DNA from: Dryocola sp032000125 | GTDB lineage: Bacteria > Pseudomonadota > Gammaproteobacteria > Enterobacterales > Enterobacteriaceae | Reading direction: 5' to 3' | Length of the DNA stretch: 64,000 nucleotides | NCBI GenBank assembly: GCA_032000125.1 | Contig: DAMALH010000017.1 | Span: 28,238 to 92,237, forward strand | Part shown: positions 36,389 through 44,946 of the stretch, in pieces | Numbering within the stretch: the first letter of the stretch is position 1 | Layout of the letters: every line of letters begins with the position of its first letter | Notes under the pieces: generated by a model | Databases searched by the model: none | What the model saw: the letters and a program-made list of their open reading frames with translations, nothing else | Told to the model about the DNA's origin: nothing | Program-made: the position numbers and the translations under genes

Positions 36389-36941
36389 GGAGATGGAGGC
36401 CGTTACCACCATCGACTTGCTGGTACGCGGCGGCATTGAGGTCACTACGGCAAGCGTCGCAAGCAACGGCGATCTCACCATTACCTGCTCGCGCGGCGTT
36501 AAGCTCGTGGCCGATGCGCCGCTGGTGGAAGTGGCCGACGGAGATTTTGACGTCATCGTATTACCCGGCGGATTAAAAGGCGCGGAATGCTTCCGCGACA
36601 GCCCGCTGCTGGTAGAAACCGTGCGCCAGTTCCACCTTTCCGGGCGCATCGTGGCAAGCATCTGCGCCGCAGCAGGCACCGTTCTTGTTCCGCATGAGAT
36701 TTTCCCCATCGGCAATATGACAGGTTATCCGGGCCTGAAGGAGACGATTCCGGAAGAACAATGGCAGGACAAACGCGTGGTCTGGGACCCAAGAGTGAAT
36801 TTACTGACCAGCCAGGGGCCGGGCACAGCGATAGATTTTGGCCTGAAGATTATCGATTTACTGGTGGGACGCGAAAAGGCCCATGAGGTGTCGCAGCAGC
36901 TGGTAATGGCGGCGGGAATTTATAGTTACCGGGATTATTAA
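36348..36941 (+). CDS. yajL: DJ-1/PfpI family protein YajL
   Basis: A 197-residue DJ-1 superfamily protein. The nucleophilic cysteine is in ASICAAAGTVL (E. coli has AAICAAPATVL) and the conserved Glu in CLAPGSEEMEA. Reported roles for the E. coli protein are protection of thiol proteins under oxidative stress and glyoxalase/deglycase activity. The start at 36348 is favoured over the ATG at 36342 by the distance from AAGGAG. The gene overlaps panE and is translationally coupled. Confidence 0.94.
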   Translation: MSVRALVCLAPGSEEMEAVTTIDLLVRGGIEVTTASVASNGDLTITCSRGVKLVADAPLVEVADGDFDVIVLPGGLKGAECFRDSPLLVETVRQFHLSGRIVASICAAAGTVLVPHEIFPIGNMTGYPGLKETIPEEQWQDKRVVWDPRVNLLTSQGPGTAIDFGLKIIDLLVGREKAHEVSQQLVMAAGIYSYRDY

Positions 36942-36944
36942 GCG

Positions 36945-36972
36945 GTTCCCCCTCTCGCCGGAGGGGGGGGAA
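36945..36972. terminator. Stem-loop between convergent yajL and thiI
   Basis: CCCCCTC/GAGGGGG with loop TCGCCG in the 34-base gap between the two stops. There is no long T-tract, so efficiency is uncertain. Confidence 0.6.
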
Positions 36973-36975
36973 ACA

Positions 36976-38424
36976 TTAAGCGCGATAAACCTTCACGTTA
37001 TTAAAGCCCTGCTCGCGCAGATAAAGCGCCTGCAGGCGGCTCATTACGCCGCGCTCGCACCACAGCAGATAGGTTTTGCTCTGGTCAAGATCGCCAAACT
37101 TCGTGCTCAGCTTGTAGAACGGCAGTGAAGCCACGCTCACGCCTTCCTGCTGGAAAGGCTTCTCGTCCTGCTCGTCGATGGAGCGAATATCCAGCAGCAC
37201 ATCGTTCGGGCCAAAGGCGGCAACCGTTTCAACTTCGGTAACCACTTCTTTGCTCTGTGCGGCGATATCGCGGATATCAATGTTGGTGGCTTCTTCAACC
37301 ACTTTATCGAGAATCGAGAAATCGAAGTTGGCTTCTTCCGCTTCAATCTTCGCCTTCACCGCCTTCACGGTTGGGCTTTTTGAAATCACACCGCAATACT
37401 CCGGCATGGTACGGGCAAAATCGGCGGTGCCGATTTCACGCGCCAGATCGATGATGTGCTCTTTATCATGCGAGATAAGCGGGCGCAGGATCAGCGTATC
37501 GGACACGTTGTCGATAAGACGCAGGTTGGTTAGCGTCTGGCTGGAAACCTGGCCCAGCGCTTCACCGGTTACCAGCGCCTGAACGCCGTAACGTTCAGCA
37601 ACTTTTGATGCCGCACGCACAAACATACGTTTGAGCACCACGCCCATCTGACCGTCTTCGACTTTCTCAAGGATTTCGCCGACTACCGGCTCAAAGTTGA
37701 TAGCGACGAAACGCACGCGGTGGGAGCTGCCGTAGCGGTTCCACAGATAGTGAGCCACCTGCTTCACGCCAATTTCATGCGCCGCGCCGCCCAGGTTAAA
37801 GAAGCAGTAATGCACGCGGCAGCCGCGACGCATCAGCATATAGCTGGAGACGCCGGAGTCGAAACCGCCGGATATCAGCGACAGCACGTCTTCCTGAGTG
37901 CCGATAGGGAAACCGCCAATGCCTTCATAGCGGCCTTTCACCAGCAGCAGGCGATCGTTTTCGATTTCCAGATTGACCGTCACTTCCGGGTGGGTGAGCT
38001 TCACGCGCGCGCTTTCAATATGCTGGTTCAGCCCGCCACCAACATAGCGTTCCACCTCAATGGAGCTAAACTCATGCTTACCACGGCGTTTAACGCGCAC
38101 GCAGAAGGTTTTGCCTTCCAGCTGGTCGCGATAAAGCTCCAGCGCCTGCTCAAAAATATTGTGCATGTCGGTATAGGGCACATCTTCGACTTCAAGAATG
38201 TGATGGATACCGGGAATGCGGGTCAGGGCTTCACGAATGGTGATACGCTGGTTTTCGTCTTTGGCGCGAACTTCGATATGATCCCAGTGGCGAACTACCG
38301 CCAGATCTTCATCGTAGTGTTTTAAAACGTTACGAATGTTCCCGGTGAGCATTTTAATAAAGCGTATGCGCACAGATTGGCTCTTGATGGTGATTTCCGG
38401 GAACAATTTAATGATAAACTTCAT
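36976..38424 (-). CDS. thiI: tRNA 4-thiouridine / thiazole sulfurtransferase ThiI
   Basis: A 482-residue protein. The N-terminal ferredoxin-like and THUMP domains cover ~1-165. The PP-loop is SLISGGFDSGVSSY (~residue 180). The C-terminal rhodanese domain carries the catalytic cysteine in WCERGVMSRLQ. It transfers persulfide sulfur from IscS for s4U8 in tRNA and for the thiamine thiazole. The start at 38424 gives exactly the E. coli length; an in-frame ATG lies three codons upstream, and neither has a strong Shine-Dalgarno. It is divergent from xseB. Confidence 0.97.
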   Translation of the reverse strand: MKFIIKLFPEITIKSQSVRIRFIKMLTGNIRNVLKHYDEDLAVVRHWDHIEVRAKDENQRITIREALTRIPGIHHILEVEDVPYTDMHNIFEQALELYRDQLEGKTFCVRVKRRGKHEFSSIEVERYVGGGLNQHIESARVKLTHPEVTVNLEIENDRLLLVKGRYEGIGGFPIGTQEDVLSLISGGFDSGVSSYMLMRRGCRVHYCFFNLGGAAHEIGVKQVAHYLWNRYGSSHRVRFVAINFEPVVGEILEKVEDGQMGVVLKRMFVRAASKVAERYGVQALVTGEALGQVSSQTLTNLRLIDNVSDTLILRPLISHDKEHIIDLAREIGTADFARTMPEYCGVISKSPTVKAVKAKIEAEEANFDFSILDKVVEEATNIDIRDIAAQSKEVVTEVETVAAFGPNDVLLDIRSIDEQDEKPFQQEGVSVASLPFYKLSTKFGDLDQSKTYLLWCERGVMSRLQALYLREQGFNNVKVYRA

Positions 38425-38616
38425 GGCGCTCATGATTTGTTGGTGAGCCAGGCATGCGTTGAGTCATGCGGGCTGAAAGACTTAAAGAACTGCAAAGGCG
38501 TGAGCGCCCTTGCATCCGAGGCGCGAAAGTATATCACTAACAGCTTGCCATGGCGTTAGCCAATTGAGTCCGCTACCATGGCGACGTCGCACAATTATTA
38601 GAGTCAGACATTCACT

Positions 38617-38859
38617 ATGCCGAAAAAAACCGAAGTCCCCGTCAGCTTTGAAACCGCGCTTGTGGAACTTGAGCAGATTGTCACTCGCCTGGAAAGCGGC
38701 GAGCTGCCGCTGGAAGAGGCGTTAAACGAATTTGAACGCGGCGTGCAGCTGGCCCGCCAGGGTCAGGTTAAACTGCAGCAGGCAGAACAGCGCGTACAAA
38801 TCCTGCTGAGCGAAAACGAAGACGCGCCTCTTACGACCTTCACGCCGGACGTCGAGTAA
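38617..38859 (+). CDS. xseB: Exodeoxyribonuclease VII small subunit
   Basis: An 80-residue helical protein with the family signature SFETALVELEQIVTRLESGELPLEEALNEFERG. It assembles in multiple copies on XseA to form exonuclease VII, which degrades single-stranded DNA from both ends. It is the first gene of xseB-ispA-dxs-yajO; the stop is separated from the ispA ATG by two bases. Confidence 0.98.
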   Translation: MPKKTEVPVSFETALVELEQIVTRLESGELPLEEALNEFERGVQLARQGQVKLQQAEQRVQILLSENEDAPLTTFTPDVE

Positions 38860-38861
38860 AA

Positions 38862-39761
38862 ATGGATTTAGATCAGTCCCTTCAGGCCCATGCAGGGCGA
38901 GCCAACGAGGCTCTGCTGCGCTTTTTAGCCCCGCTGCCGTTTCAGAACACTCCGCTGGTTGAGGCGATGCATTACGGCGCACTATTAGGGGGTAAACGCC
39001 TTCGTCCTTTCCTGGTATACGCTACCGGTGAAATGTTTGGCGTAGCCGATGAAGCGCTGGACGCCCCGGCTGCGGCGGTAGAATGCATCCACGCCTACTC
39101 TTTGATGCACGACGATCTTCCGGCGATGGATAATGACGATTTACGCCGCGGGCAGCCGACCTGCCATATCAAATTTGGCGAAGCCTGCGCAATTCTGGCC
39201 GGAGACGCCCTACAAACGCTGGCGTTCTCTATACTCAGTGAAGCCCCGATGCCCGGTGTGGAAATAGCCGACCGCCTGGCGATGGTAAAAGAATTAGCGA
39301 CGGCCAGCGGCGTGGCAGGCATGTGCGGCGGTCAGGCGCTGGATTTAGCAGCCGAAGGTAAACAGGTCGCGCTTGATGAACTTGAGAAGATCCACCGCCA
39401 CAAAACCGGCGCATTGATTCGCGCAGCCGTCCGTATGGGTGCCTTAAGCGCCGGTGAGGCAGGTCGTAATGCGCTGCCGCTGCTGGATCGTTATGCCGAA
39501 AGCATCGGCCTGGCGTTCCAGGTACAGGACGATATTCTCGACGTGATTGGCGACACCACGACGCTCGGTAAGCGTCAGGGCGCCGATCAGCAACTGGGTA
39601 AAAGCACTTACCCGGCGCTGCTTGGCCTGGAAAACGCCCGCGCCAAAGCCTGGGATCTCTATCAGGATGCTCTCCGTGCGCTGGAAGGTCTTGCGAGCCA
39701 GTCGCTGAACACAACGGCGCTGGAAGCCTTAGCAAGCTATATTATCCAGCGTGATAAATAA
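38862..39761 (+). CDS. ispA: Farnesyl diphosphate synthase
   Basis: A 299-residue short-chain trans-prenyltransferase. The first Asp-rich motif is DDLPAMDNDD and the second DDILDVIGD, with GGKRLRP and the HKTG motif for diphosphate binding. It condenses IPP with DMAPP and GPP to farnesyl diphosphate, the precursor of undecaprenyl-PP, quinones and the haem O side chain added by CyoE in this same window. It is followed by dxs after a 151-base gap occupied by an ERIC element. Confidence 0.98.
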   Translation: MDLDQSLQAHAGRANEALLRFLAPLPFQNTPLVEAMHYGALLGGKRLRPFLVYATGEMFGVADEALDAPAAAVECIHAYSLMHDDLPAMDNDDLRRGQPTCHIKFGEACAILAGDALQTLAFSILSEAPMPGVEIADRLAMVKELATASGVAGMCGGQALDLAAEGKQVALDELEKIHRHKTGALIRAAVRMGALSAGEAGRNALPLLDRYAESIGLAFQVQDDILDVIGDTTTLGKRQGADQQLGKSTYPALLGLENARAKAWDLYQDALRALEGLASQSLNTTALEALASYIIQRDK

Positions 39762-39766
39762 TATTA

Positions 39767-39893
39767 ATTTAGCCTTCAGCATTTGGGTTACGGCCAGGCG
39801 GCAAGGGAATGAGTCCCGCTGAGCTTACTTCAGTAAGTGATTCGGGTGAGTTCTTGTAGCCAACCCCCCCTGTAGCCTGAAGGATGACGGATA
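39767..39893. repeat. ERIC element between ispA and dxs
   Basis: About 127 bases carry the ERIC layout: CAGGCGGCAAG, GAATGAGTCCC, a central hairpin GAGCTTACTTCAGTAAGTGA, TTCGGGTGAG, a GCCAAC block and the right end TGAAGGATGACGG. The copy is diverged, particularly in the left terminal repeat. Because ispA and dxs are co-oriented with no terminator seen, the element is probably transcribed in the operon mRNA. Confidence 0.82.
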
Positions 39894-39912
39894 AAAACGA
39901 GTTTCTAATTTA

Positions 39913-41775
39913 ATGAGCTTTGATATTGCCAAATACCCGACACTTGCGCTGGTCGACTCAACCCAGGAGCTTCGCCTGCTGCCAAAAGAGAGCCTGCCGA
40001 AGCTGTGCGACGAGCTGCGTCGCTACCTGCTTGATAGCGTAAGTCGTTCCAGCGGGCACTTTGCCTCCGGGCTTGGTACGGTAGAACTAACCGTGGCGCT
40101 GCACTATGTCTATAACACGCCTTTCGATCGGCTGATTTGGGATGTGGGCCACCAGGCCTATCCGCATAAAATCCTGACCGGCCGCCGTGATAAAATTGGC
40201 ACCATCCGGCAGAAAGGCGGCCTGCATCCGTTCCCGTGGCGGGCAGAAAGCGAATACGATGTGCTAAGCGTCGGCCACTCGTCCACCTCAATTAGCGCAG
40301 GTATAGGCATCGCCGTGGCGGCGGGTAAAGAAGACAAAGATCGCCGCACGGTTTGCGTTATCGGCGACGGTGCAATCACCGCAGGCATGGCGTTTGAAGC
40401 AATGAACCACGCCGGGGATATTCGCCCGGACATGCTGGTTGTGTTAAACGACAACGAAATGTCGATCTCTGAAAACGTCGGGGCGCTTAACAATCATCTG
40501 GCGCAAATCCTTTCCGGCAAGCTTTACTCCACCCTGCGCGAAGGCGGCAAAAAAGTCTTCTCCGGCGTGCCGCCAATCAAAGAGCTTCTTAAGCGTACCG
40601 AAGAGCACATCAAAGGCATGGTCGTACCGGGCACGCTGTTTGAAGAGCTTGGATTTAATTATATCGGGCCGGTAGACGGACACGATGTGCTGGGCCTGGT
40701 GAACACCCTGAAGAACATGCGCAGCCTGAGCGGCCCGCAGTTCCTGCATATTATGACCAAAAAAGGGCGCGGCTACGCGCCTGCGGAAAAAGATCCGATT
40801 AGCTTCCATGCGGTGCCGAAGTTCGATCCTTCGAGCGGCACGCTGCCAAAAAGCGCAGGCGGCCTGCCGAGCTATTCAAAAATCTTTGGCAACTGGCTGT
40901 GCGAAACAGCGGCTCGTGATGACAAGCTGATGGCGGTCACGCCTGCCATGCGCGAAGGCTCAGGCATGGTTGAGTTCTCTCGCCAGTATCCGCAGCAATA
41001 TTTTGACGTGGCGATTGCCGAGCAGCACGCGGTGACCTTCGCCGCAGGCCTTGCTATTGGCGGATACAAGCCGGTTGTCGCTATCTATTCCACCTTCCTG
41101 CAGCGCGCTTACGATCAGCTCATTCATGACGTGGCTATCCAGAAGCTGCCGGTGCTGTTCGCTATCGATCGCGCGGGCATCGTTGGAGCCGACGGGCAAA
41201 CCCACCAGGGCGCGTTCGACCTCTCCTTCCTGCGCTGTATTCCGGATATGGTCATCATGACCCCAAGCGATGAGAATGAATGTCGCCAGATGCTGCATAC
41301 CGGCTATCACTACAGCGATGGCCCAAGCGCGGTTCGCTATCCTCGCGGCAGCGGCACCGGCGTGGAATTGCAGCCGCTGGAGCGCCTGCCGATCGGTAAA
41401 GGCGTGAAAAAGCGTGAAGGTGAGAAAGTTGCCCTGCTGAACTTTGGCACCCTGCTCGAAGATGCCGCTGCCGTGGCGGAGTCGCTGAACGCCACGCTTG
41501 TCGATATGCGTTTTGTGAAACCGCTTGATGAATCGCTGATTCTGGCCCTGGCCGAAACCCACGAGTCGCTGGTGACTATCGAAGAGAACGCCATCATGGG
41601 CGGCGCGGGCAGCGGCGTGAACGAAGTGCTGATGGCTCACCGTAAAGCCGTCCCGGTCCTCAATCTGGGCCTGCCTGATTTCTTTATTCCACAGGGCACC
41701 CAGGAAGAAGCGCGTGCCGCTATCGGGCTTGACGCCGCCGGCATGGAAGCGAAGATTCGCGACTGGCTTAAATAA
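39913..41775 (+). CDS. dxs: 1-deoxy-D-xylulose-5-phosphate synthase
   Basis: A 620-residue transketolase-like enzyme, E. coli length. The ThDP-binding motif is GDGAITAGMAFEAMNHAG; the pyrimidine-binding Glu lies in VAIAEQHAVTFAAGLA; DRAGIVGADGQTHQGAFD is conserved. It condenses pyruvate and glyceraldehyde 3-phosphate in the first step of the MEP isoprenoid pathway and supplies DXP for thiamine and pyridoxal. It is encoded with ispA; thiI and thiL nearby also concern thiamine. Confidence 0.99.
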   Translation: MSFDIAKYPTLALVDSTQELRLLPKESLPKLCDELRRYLLDSVSRSSGHFASGLGTVELTVALHYVYNTPFDRLIWDVGHQAYPHKILTGRRDKIGTIRQKGGLHPFPWRAESEYDVLSVGHSSTSISAGIGIAVAAGKEDKDRRTVCVIGDGAITAGMAFEAMNHAGDIRPDMLVVLNDNEMSISENVGALNNHLAQILSGKLYSTLREGGKKVFSGVPPIKELLKRTEEHIKGMVVPGTLFEELGFNYIGPVDGHDVLGLVNTLKNMRSLSGPQFLHIMTKKGRGYAPAEKDPISFHAVPKFDPSSGTLPKSAGGLPSYSKIFGNWLCETAARDDKLMAVTPAMREGSGMVEFSRQYPQQYFDVAIAEQHAVTFAAGLAIGGYKPVVAIYSTFLQRAYDQLIHDVAIQKLPVLFAIDRAGIVGADGQTHQGAFDLSFLRCIPDMVIMTPSDENECRQMLHTGYHYSDGPSAVRYPRGSGTGVELQPLERLPIGKGVKKREGEKVALLNFGTLLEDAAAVAESLNATLVDMRFVKPLDESLILALAETHESLVTIEENAIMGGAGSGVNEVLMAHRKAVPVLNLGLPDFFIPQGTQEEARAAIGLDAAGMEAKIRDWLK

Positions 41776-41832
41776 TCCTCTATTCCACACCTGCTATGCT
41801 TAGAAGAAACCCTACATAGCAGGAGTGGAGCC

Positions 41833-42807
41833 ATGCAATACAACACGTTAGGAAAAACAGGCCTCAAGGTTTCCCGTCTTTGCCTCGGCTGCATGACCTT
41901 TGGCGAGCCAGACCGGGGAAAACATGCCTGGACTCTGCCCGAAGAAAGCAGCCGCCTTATCATTAAACACGCGCTGGATAACGGCATTAATTTCTTTGAT
42001 ACCGCCAACAGCTATTCAGACGGTAGCAGCGAAGAGATTGTCGGCCGCGCTTTGCAAGACTTCGCCCGTCGTGAAGAGGTGGTTATCGCCACCAAGGTCT
42101 ACCATCAGGTTGGCGACCTGCCCGAAGGCCTTTCCCGCGCTCAAATTCTACGTTCAATAGACGACAGCCTGCGCCGCCTGGGCACCGATTACGTCGACCT
42201 GCTGCAAATCCACCGCTGGGACTACAACACGCCGATTGAAGAGACGCTTGAGGCCCTGAACGACGTGGTTAAAGCAGGTAAAGCGCGTTTCATCGGCGCA
42301 TCTTCTATGCACAGCGAACAGTTTGCCCAAGCGCTGGCGCTACAGGATCGGCATGGCTGGGCGCGCTTCGCCACCATGCAGGACCATTACAACCTGATTT
42401 ATCGCGAAGAAGAACTCGATATGCTGCCGCTGTGCTATCAGGAGGGCGTGGCAGTTATCCCCTGGAGTCCGCTGGCCCGCGGCAAGCTCACTCGCCCGTG
42501 GGGAGACACCACGGCCCGTTCCGTATCCGATGAGTTTGGTAAGACGCTGTATGAAGGAAGTACGCAGAACGATGCGATTATTGCTGAACGGCTGGCAAAC
42601 GTTGCCGCGGATAAAGGCGTTTCTCGCGCGCAGGTTGCGCTGGCATGGCTGCTAAGCAAACCTGGCATTGCCGCACCGATAATCGGCGCATCGCGCGAAG
42701 AGCAGCTCGACGATCTGTTAGGCGCGGTGGATCTTACGCTTAAGCCAGAAGAGATAGCCGAGCTGGAAACGCCGTATCAGCGCCACCAGGTAGTTGGGTT
42801 TAAATAA
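41833..42807 (+). CDS. yajO: Aldo/keto reductase YajO
   Basis: A 324-residue AKR family member with the catalytic tetrad Asp (FFDTANSYSDG), Tyr (same segment), Lys (VIATKVY) and His (LLQIHRWD), and the C-terminal NADPH site (PIIGASREEQLDDLL). The E. coli protein has been linked to 1-deoxyxylulose 5-phosphate/thiamine metabolism, which fits the adjacent dxs, but its natural substrate is uncertain. The start follows GCAGGAGTGG. Confidence 0.93.
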   Translation: MQYNTLGKTGLKVSRLCLGCMTFGEPDRGKHAWTLPEESSRLIIKHALDNGINFFDTANSYSDGSSEEIVGRALQDFARREEVVIATKVYHQVGDLPEGLSRAQILRSIDDSLRRLGTDYVDLLQIHRWDYNTPIEETLEALNDVVKAGKARFIGASSMHSEQFAQALALQDRHGWARFATMQDHYNLIYREEELDMLPLCYQEGVAVIPWSPLARGKLTRPWGDTTARSVSDEFGKTLYEGSTQNDAIIAERLANVAADKGVSRAQVALAWLLSKPGIAAPIIGASREEQLDDLLGAVDLTLKPEEIAELETPYQRHQVVGFK

Positions 42808-42809
42808 GC

Positions 42810-42838
42810 AAAACGCCCTCTTTCGAGGGCGTCTTTTT
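42810..42838. terminator. Terminator between convergent yajO and pgpA
   Basis: The ACGCCCTC/GAGGGCGT stem with loop TTTC is preceded by AAAA and followed by CTTTTTAA, so it can work in both directions. Confidence 0.88.
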
Positions 42839-43343
42839 AAATCAAACCAATCGGCCACTGATGGCCAAGCAGGTAAATGATCCCGGCCGACAGCACGCCG
42901 GCGACGATATCATCGATCATAATCCCCATCCCGCCGTGAACGTTGCGGTCAAACCAGCGGATTGGCCACGGCTTCCACATATCAAGTATGCGGAAAATCA
43001 CAAAGCCTGCGGCAACCCAACGCCAGTCGTTAACCGGCAGCGCCATCAGCGTAATCCACATACCGATAAACTCATCCCACACGATGCTGCCGTGGTCATG
43101 AACGCCCATGTCACGCGCGGTTTGATGGCACAAATATACGCCGATACAGATCCCCAGCATTACCACCAGTGAATAAAGCTGCCACGGCAGTAAAGTCATT
43201 AAATACCAGAATGGGATCGCGGCAAGCGATCCCATGGTGCCGGGAACAACAGGGCTTAATCCGCTGCCGAAACCGACAGCCAGCAAATGCCAGGGATTAA
43301 GCAGATTCAGGCGGCTTTTTGCCACATCTTTAGTGCGAGGCAA
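42837..43343 (-). CDS. pgpA: Phosphatidylglycerophosphatase A
   Basis: A 168-residue membrane phosphatase with conserved HLLAVGFGSGLSP, DHGSIVWDEFIGMW and GGMGIMIDD. It dephosphorylates phosphatidylglycerophosphate to phosphatidylglycerol. The start is odd. At the position of the E. coli ATG (MTILPR) this genome has ACG (43352-43350), so the likely start is TTG at 43343, about nine bases after AAGGA. The gene begins inside the end of thiL and is probably coupled to it. Confidence 0.9.
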   Translation of the reverse strand: MPRTKDVAKSRLNLLNPWHLLAVGFGSGLSPVVPGTMGSLAAIPFWYLMTLLPWQLYSLVVMLGICIGVYLCHQTARDMGVHDHGSIVWDEFIGMWITLMALPVNDWRWVAAGFVIFRILDMWKPWPIRWFDRNVHGGMGIMIDDIVAGVLSAGIIYLLGHQWPIGLI

Positions 43344-44307
43344 AGTGGTCGTATCCTTTTAAGTCCAGGGTGACAGGCCTGCCCTCTTCAAAGAACTGCA
43401 GTCCTTCAGAAGCGGGAACGATCTGGCCTATGCAGGTAAACGGCACGCCCAGATTGCCAATAGCGACATCCAGCGCGCCGCGATTCAGCTCGGGAACCGT
43501 AAAGCACAGTTCGTAATCTTCGCCGCCGGCGAGCGCCCAGCGCAGAGCCTGCTCCGCGTCAACGTTATCGCGCATGGCATCTGAATAGGGCAGCGAATCG
43601 AGCATAATTCTTGCCCCGCAGTCGCTGGCTTTTAGTATATGGCCCAGATCGGAAATCAATCCGTCTGAGAGATCGATAGCGCTGCTTGCCCGATCGCGCA
43701 GGGCCTGGCCGTGCAGCACTCGCGGTTTCGGACGCAGATGGCGTTTAAGCAAATAATCCGCCTGCTGAGCATCCGCCACGGCCAGACGATCCTGCAGGAT
43801 TGCCAGGCCGGCGGCGCTGTCGCCCGGCGTTCCGGTGACGTAAATCCAGTCGCCGGCACGAGCGCCGCTGCGCTTGAGCGCACGCCCGGCGGGCACCAGC
43901 CCGTGAATACCGAGCGTCATAGAAAGCGGGCCGCGAGTGGTATCGCCGCCAATCAACTGCATATCGTAGTAATCAAGCTGTTCAAACAGGCTGTCGCTGA
44001 AGGCTTCAAGCCAGGGCTCATCGATTTCTGGCAGAGTTATGGCCAGCGTTAGCCAGGCGGGATCGGCCCCCATTGCGGCCAAATCGCTCAGGTTAACAGC
44101 CAGTGCTTTGTAGCCCAGATCGCGCGGATCGATATCCGGCAGGAAGTGAATACCCGAGACAAGCGTATCGGTGCTAATCGCCAGTAGCTGCTTTTCCGCT
44201 ACGGTGAGCAATGCACAATCGTCGCCGATACCGGTTTCAACGTCACGACGGGTACTTCTTACGCGATCAAAATAACGGGCAATCAGGGAAAACTCACCGC
44301 ATGCCAT
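43330..44307 (-). CDS. thiL: Thiamine-monophosphate kinase
   Basis: A 325-residue PurM-like ATP-binding enzyme starting MACGEFSLIARYF, with GIGDDCALL, LAVNLSDLAAMGADP and the C-terminal GGEDYELCFTV. It phosphorylates thiamine monophosphate to the active cofactor. It lies between nusB and pgpA; its 3' end overlaps pgpA by 14 bases. Upstream, the nusB terminator is duplicated around a hairpin element, so readthrough from nusB, or a promoter in the gap, is needed. Confidence 0.97.
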   Translation of the reverse strand: MACGEFSLIARYFDRVRSTRRDVETGIGDDCALLTVAEKQLLAISTDTLVSGIHFLPDIDPRDLGYKALAVNLSDLAAMGADPAWLTLAITLPEIDEPWLEAFSDSLFEQLDYYDMQLIGGDTTRGPLSMTLGIHGLVPAGRALKRSGARAGDWIYVTGTPGDSAAGLAILQDRLAVADAQQADYLLKRHLRPKPRVLHGQALRDRASSAIDLSDGLISDLGHILKASDCGARIMLDSLPYSDAMRDNVDAEQALRWALAGGEDYELCFTVPELNRGALDVAIGNLGVPFTCIGQIVPASEGLQFFEEGRPVTLDLKGYDHFASH

Positions 44308-44335
44308 GCGTTATGCCTCTGAAAGATATAAAAAA

Positions 44336-44502
44336 CGAAGGCCGGATTAACCGGCCTGAGACTGCCGACAACGGCCTTTGCTCTAAAGCGCCAACTAAGG
44401 GCGAATAAAACAAAGGATCATGTCTTCTGTTTTACCCCAAACGCCAAAAAGCGTTTCTTGGCGTTTGCCATCAATCTGAAGGCCGGATAAACCGGCCTGA
44501 GG
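44336..44502 (-). repeat. Terminator-flanked hairpin element, copy 3 (nusB/thiL gap)
   Basis: Two copies of the stem GAAGGCCGGAT[T/A]AACCGGCC lie at 44337 and 44478, 141 bases apart. On the minus strand, the copy next to nusB is followed by the stem CAAACGCCAA/TTGGCGTTTG with loop GAAACGCTTT (44467-44438). After it comes CAGAAGACATGATCCTTTGTT, homologous to the segment in copy 1. The order terminator, hairpin, spacer, terminator relative to the upstream gene is the same in all three copies. The distal terminator copy has the better T-tract (CGTTTTTT). Confidence 0.7.
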
Positions 44503-44506
44503 GTGA

Positions 44507-44926
44507 TTACTTTCTGTGGGGACGGATTTGCGGAGCGGCTTTGTCGAGCACGCCGTTGACAAACTTGTGGCTGTCTTCAGCGCCGAAGGTTTTTGCCAGA
44601 TCGATGGCTTCGTTAATCGCCACTTTATAAGGCACGTCAGCACGTTTTGACAGTTCAAACAGCGCAATACGCAGAACCGCTTTTTCTACCTGCCCCAGCT
44701 CTTCGAGCTGACGTGACAGGTAAGGCTTCATCAGCCCATCCAGATACGCGCTGTTAGTAGCCACCCCGCTCAGCAGTTCGCGGAAGTAGTTAACGTCAAC
44801 GTCTTTGACGTCCTGTTCCGCCAGGAACTGGTATTCGACATCGGCGATGTCATTGCGAGATAACTGCCAGGAGTAAAGCGCCTGAACGGCACACTCACGG
44901 GCACGGCGACGAGCAGCAGGTTTCAC
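44507..44926 (-). CDS. nusB: Transcription antitermination factor NusB
   Basis: A 139-residue all-helical NusB protein (RRRARECAVQALYSWQLSRND, FGAEDSHKFVNGVLDK). With NusE (S10) it binds boxA RNA for rRNA antitermination and lambda N function. It is encoded 20 bases downstream of ribH, the classic ribD-ribH-nusB cluster. Downstream is the duplicated terminator element before thiL. Confidence 0.98.
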   Translation of the reverse strand: MKPAARRRARECAVQALYSWQLSRNDIADVEYQFLAEQDVKDVDVNYFRELLSGVATNSAYLDGLMKPYLSRQLEELGQVEKAVLRIALFELSKRADVPYKVAINEAIDLAKTFGAEDSHKFVNGVLDKAAPQIRPHRK

Positions 44927-44946
44927 AGATTTCCCCTTACAAAAAA

